From Tateyamaria pelophila (GTDB lineage: Bacteria; Pseudomonadota; Alphaproteobacteria; Rhodobacterales; Rhodobacteraceae), in the NCBI RefSeq assembly GCF_019966495.1, contig NZ_JAIMIA010000035.1, forward strand, positions 1-41,045: DNA of 41,045 nucleotides. The letters are read 5' to 3'. Below, piece by piece: positions 40,636 to 41,045 of this stretch. Both the position numbers and the translations under genes were made by a program. The notes beneath the pieces are model-generated. The model did not search any database, was not told the origin of the DNA, and saw nothing but the letters and a program-made list of their open reading frames with translations. How positions within the stretch are numbered: position 1 is the stretch's first letter; every line of letters begins with the position of its first letter.

Positions 40636-41045
40636 ATGGATCACCCAGAGGGTGCGGGCTTGCAGCGGGCAGATCGTGTGGATTTTGACCCTCGCGTGCG
40701 GCTGGAATTCCGGGGCGCTCAGCTCAGTTCGGATGGCGGCCTTCTGGTGATGCGCGAGCTTGATGACGCGCTCGGTCTGTCCAATCTGGCGTCTGCTGCC
40801 CTGTGCGATAATCGCCGTGGCAAGAACACGATCCACCGGCTCGACGGGCTGTTTCGGCAATCGGTCTACGGCCGGTTGGCAGGATACGGGGACGTCAATG
40901 ACGCCGACCGTCTCGCGCTCGATCCCGTGATGCGCCAGGTTGTCGGTGGCCGTGCCGTCGATGCGCATGCCGCATCCACGTCGCAGATGGGCCGGTTCGA
41001 GACCGAGGGACTGGCGACCGCAGAGAACCGGGCGGCTCTGTCTGA
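40636..41045 (+). CDS. IS1380-family transposase, N-terminal part (runs off window)
   Basis: The frame starts at ATG 40636 after GGAGG (40622-40626) and encodes about 136 residues up to the window edge. After MDHPEGAGLQRADRVDFDPR comes the conserved FRGAQLSSDGGLLVMREL region, then CDNRRGKNTIHRLDGLFRQS and YGDVNDADRLALDP. This pattern fits the IS1380 family. The catalytic part is beyond the window. Confidence 0.82.
   Translation, partial: MDHPEGAGLQRADRVDFDPRVRLEFRGAQLSSDGGLLVMRELDDALGLSNLASAALCDNRRGKNTIHRLDGLFRQSVYGRLAGYGDVNDADRLALDPVMRQVVGGRAVDAHAASTSQMGRFETEGLATAENRAALS

Larger units (their letters stand above)
40541..41045 (+). mobile_element. IS1380-type insertion sequence, partial (right copy)
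   Basis: The outer IS end is at 40541 (ACCCGCATTCCCCAAGTAG). All 505 bases to the window end are the inverted copy of bases 1-505 except for one difference that I saw. The transposase points out of the window. The equal lengths on both sides suggest the contig was cut at the same point inside a repeated element. Confidence 0.85.

Noticed and set aside
1-41045. The whole window as a composite transposon bounded by inverted IS copies
   Set aside because: The segment carries tRNA, synthetase, ribosomal and condensin genes in conserved chromosomal order. Equal cutting of both IS copies at the window edge points to an assembly break.

Overview
This 41 kb window looks like a chromosomal contig from a marine alphaproteobacterium of the Rhodobacteraceae (Roseobacter group). 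The basis is protein-level recognition, not a search: the DUF177-rpmF-plsX-fabH-ihfA-merR block, the dgt-argS-SPOR-nagZ-scpA-scpB block, a 358-residue double-domain dCTP deaminase, an OlsB-type ornithine acyltransferase, a non-pyrrolysine MttB-family protein and the generally GC-rich codon use. Both ends run into the same IS1380-type insertion sequence: bases 1-505 are the reverse complement of 40541-41045 with one mismatch seen, so the window probably ends where an assembly broke at a repeat.

Layout from left to right. (1) 1-1309: IS fragment and about 800 bp of AT-richer, mostly non-coding DNA. (2) 1310-6478: a minus-strand operon gpsA - HAD phosphatase - ggpS - lacI that should make the osmolyte glucosylglycerol: GpsA supplies glycerol-3-phosphate, GgpS joins it to glucose from an NDP-glucose, the phosphatase releases glucosylglycerol, and the LacI-type protein is the likely regulator. 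The upstream DNA has a perfect -10 box flanked by two matching LacI-type operator sequences. (3) 6479-9635: Uup-type ABC-F ATPase, OlsB and BamE on the minus strand. (4) 9740-15592, plus strand: DUF177, L32, PlsX, FabH, IHF alpha, a long MerR-type protein, tRNA-Pro(GGG) and the double dCTP deaminase. (5) 15639-23826, minus strand: an unrecognised membrane coiled-coil protein, a small basic protein, ScpB, ScpA, NagZ, a SPOR protein, ArgS and a dGTPase-type HD hydrolase, with ErpA divergent.

(6) 24254-29936 holds the least understood genes. A 92-residue protein made of 20-residue repeats (GDxTxLFSSGS) sits directly upstream of an unrecognised 350-residue protein. The repeats keep their amino acids while using different synonymous codons, so selection acts on the peptide. 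XthA, an HNH endonuclease, a possible 60-residue peptide with a Cys/Thr-rich C-terminus, and a translationally coupled cobK-alkA-esterase operon follow. (7) 30038-35195: MFS transporter, squalene/phytoene-synthase-like protein, citramalate synthase and CysS. (8) 35394-40249: YjbR/MmcQ-like protein, class I aminotransferase, MttB-family methyltransferase, and an exported EF-hand protein divergent from an ECF-type sigma factor.

The best candidate for an undescribed system is the repeat protein with its partner (24254-25629). The glucosylglycerol operon with its apparent LacI control region is the best-supported regulatory finding.
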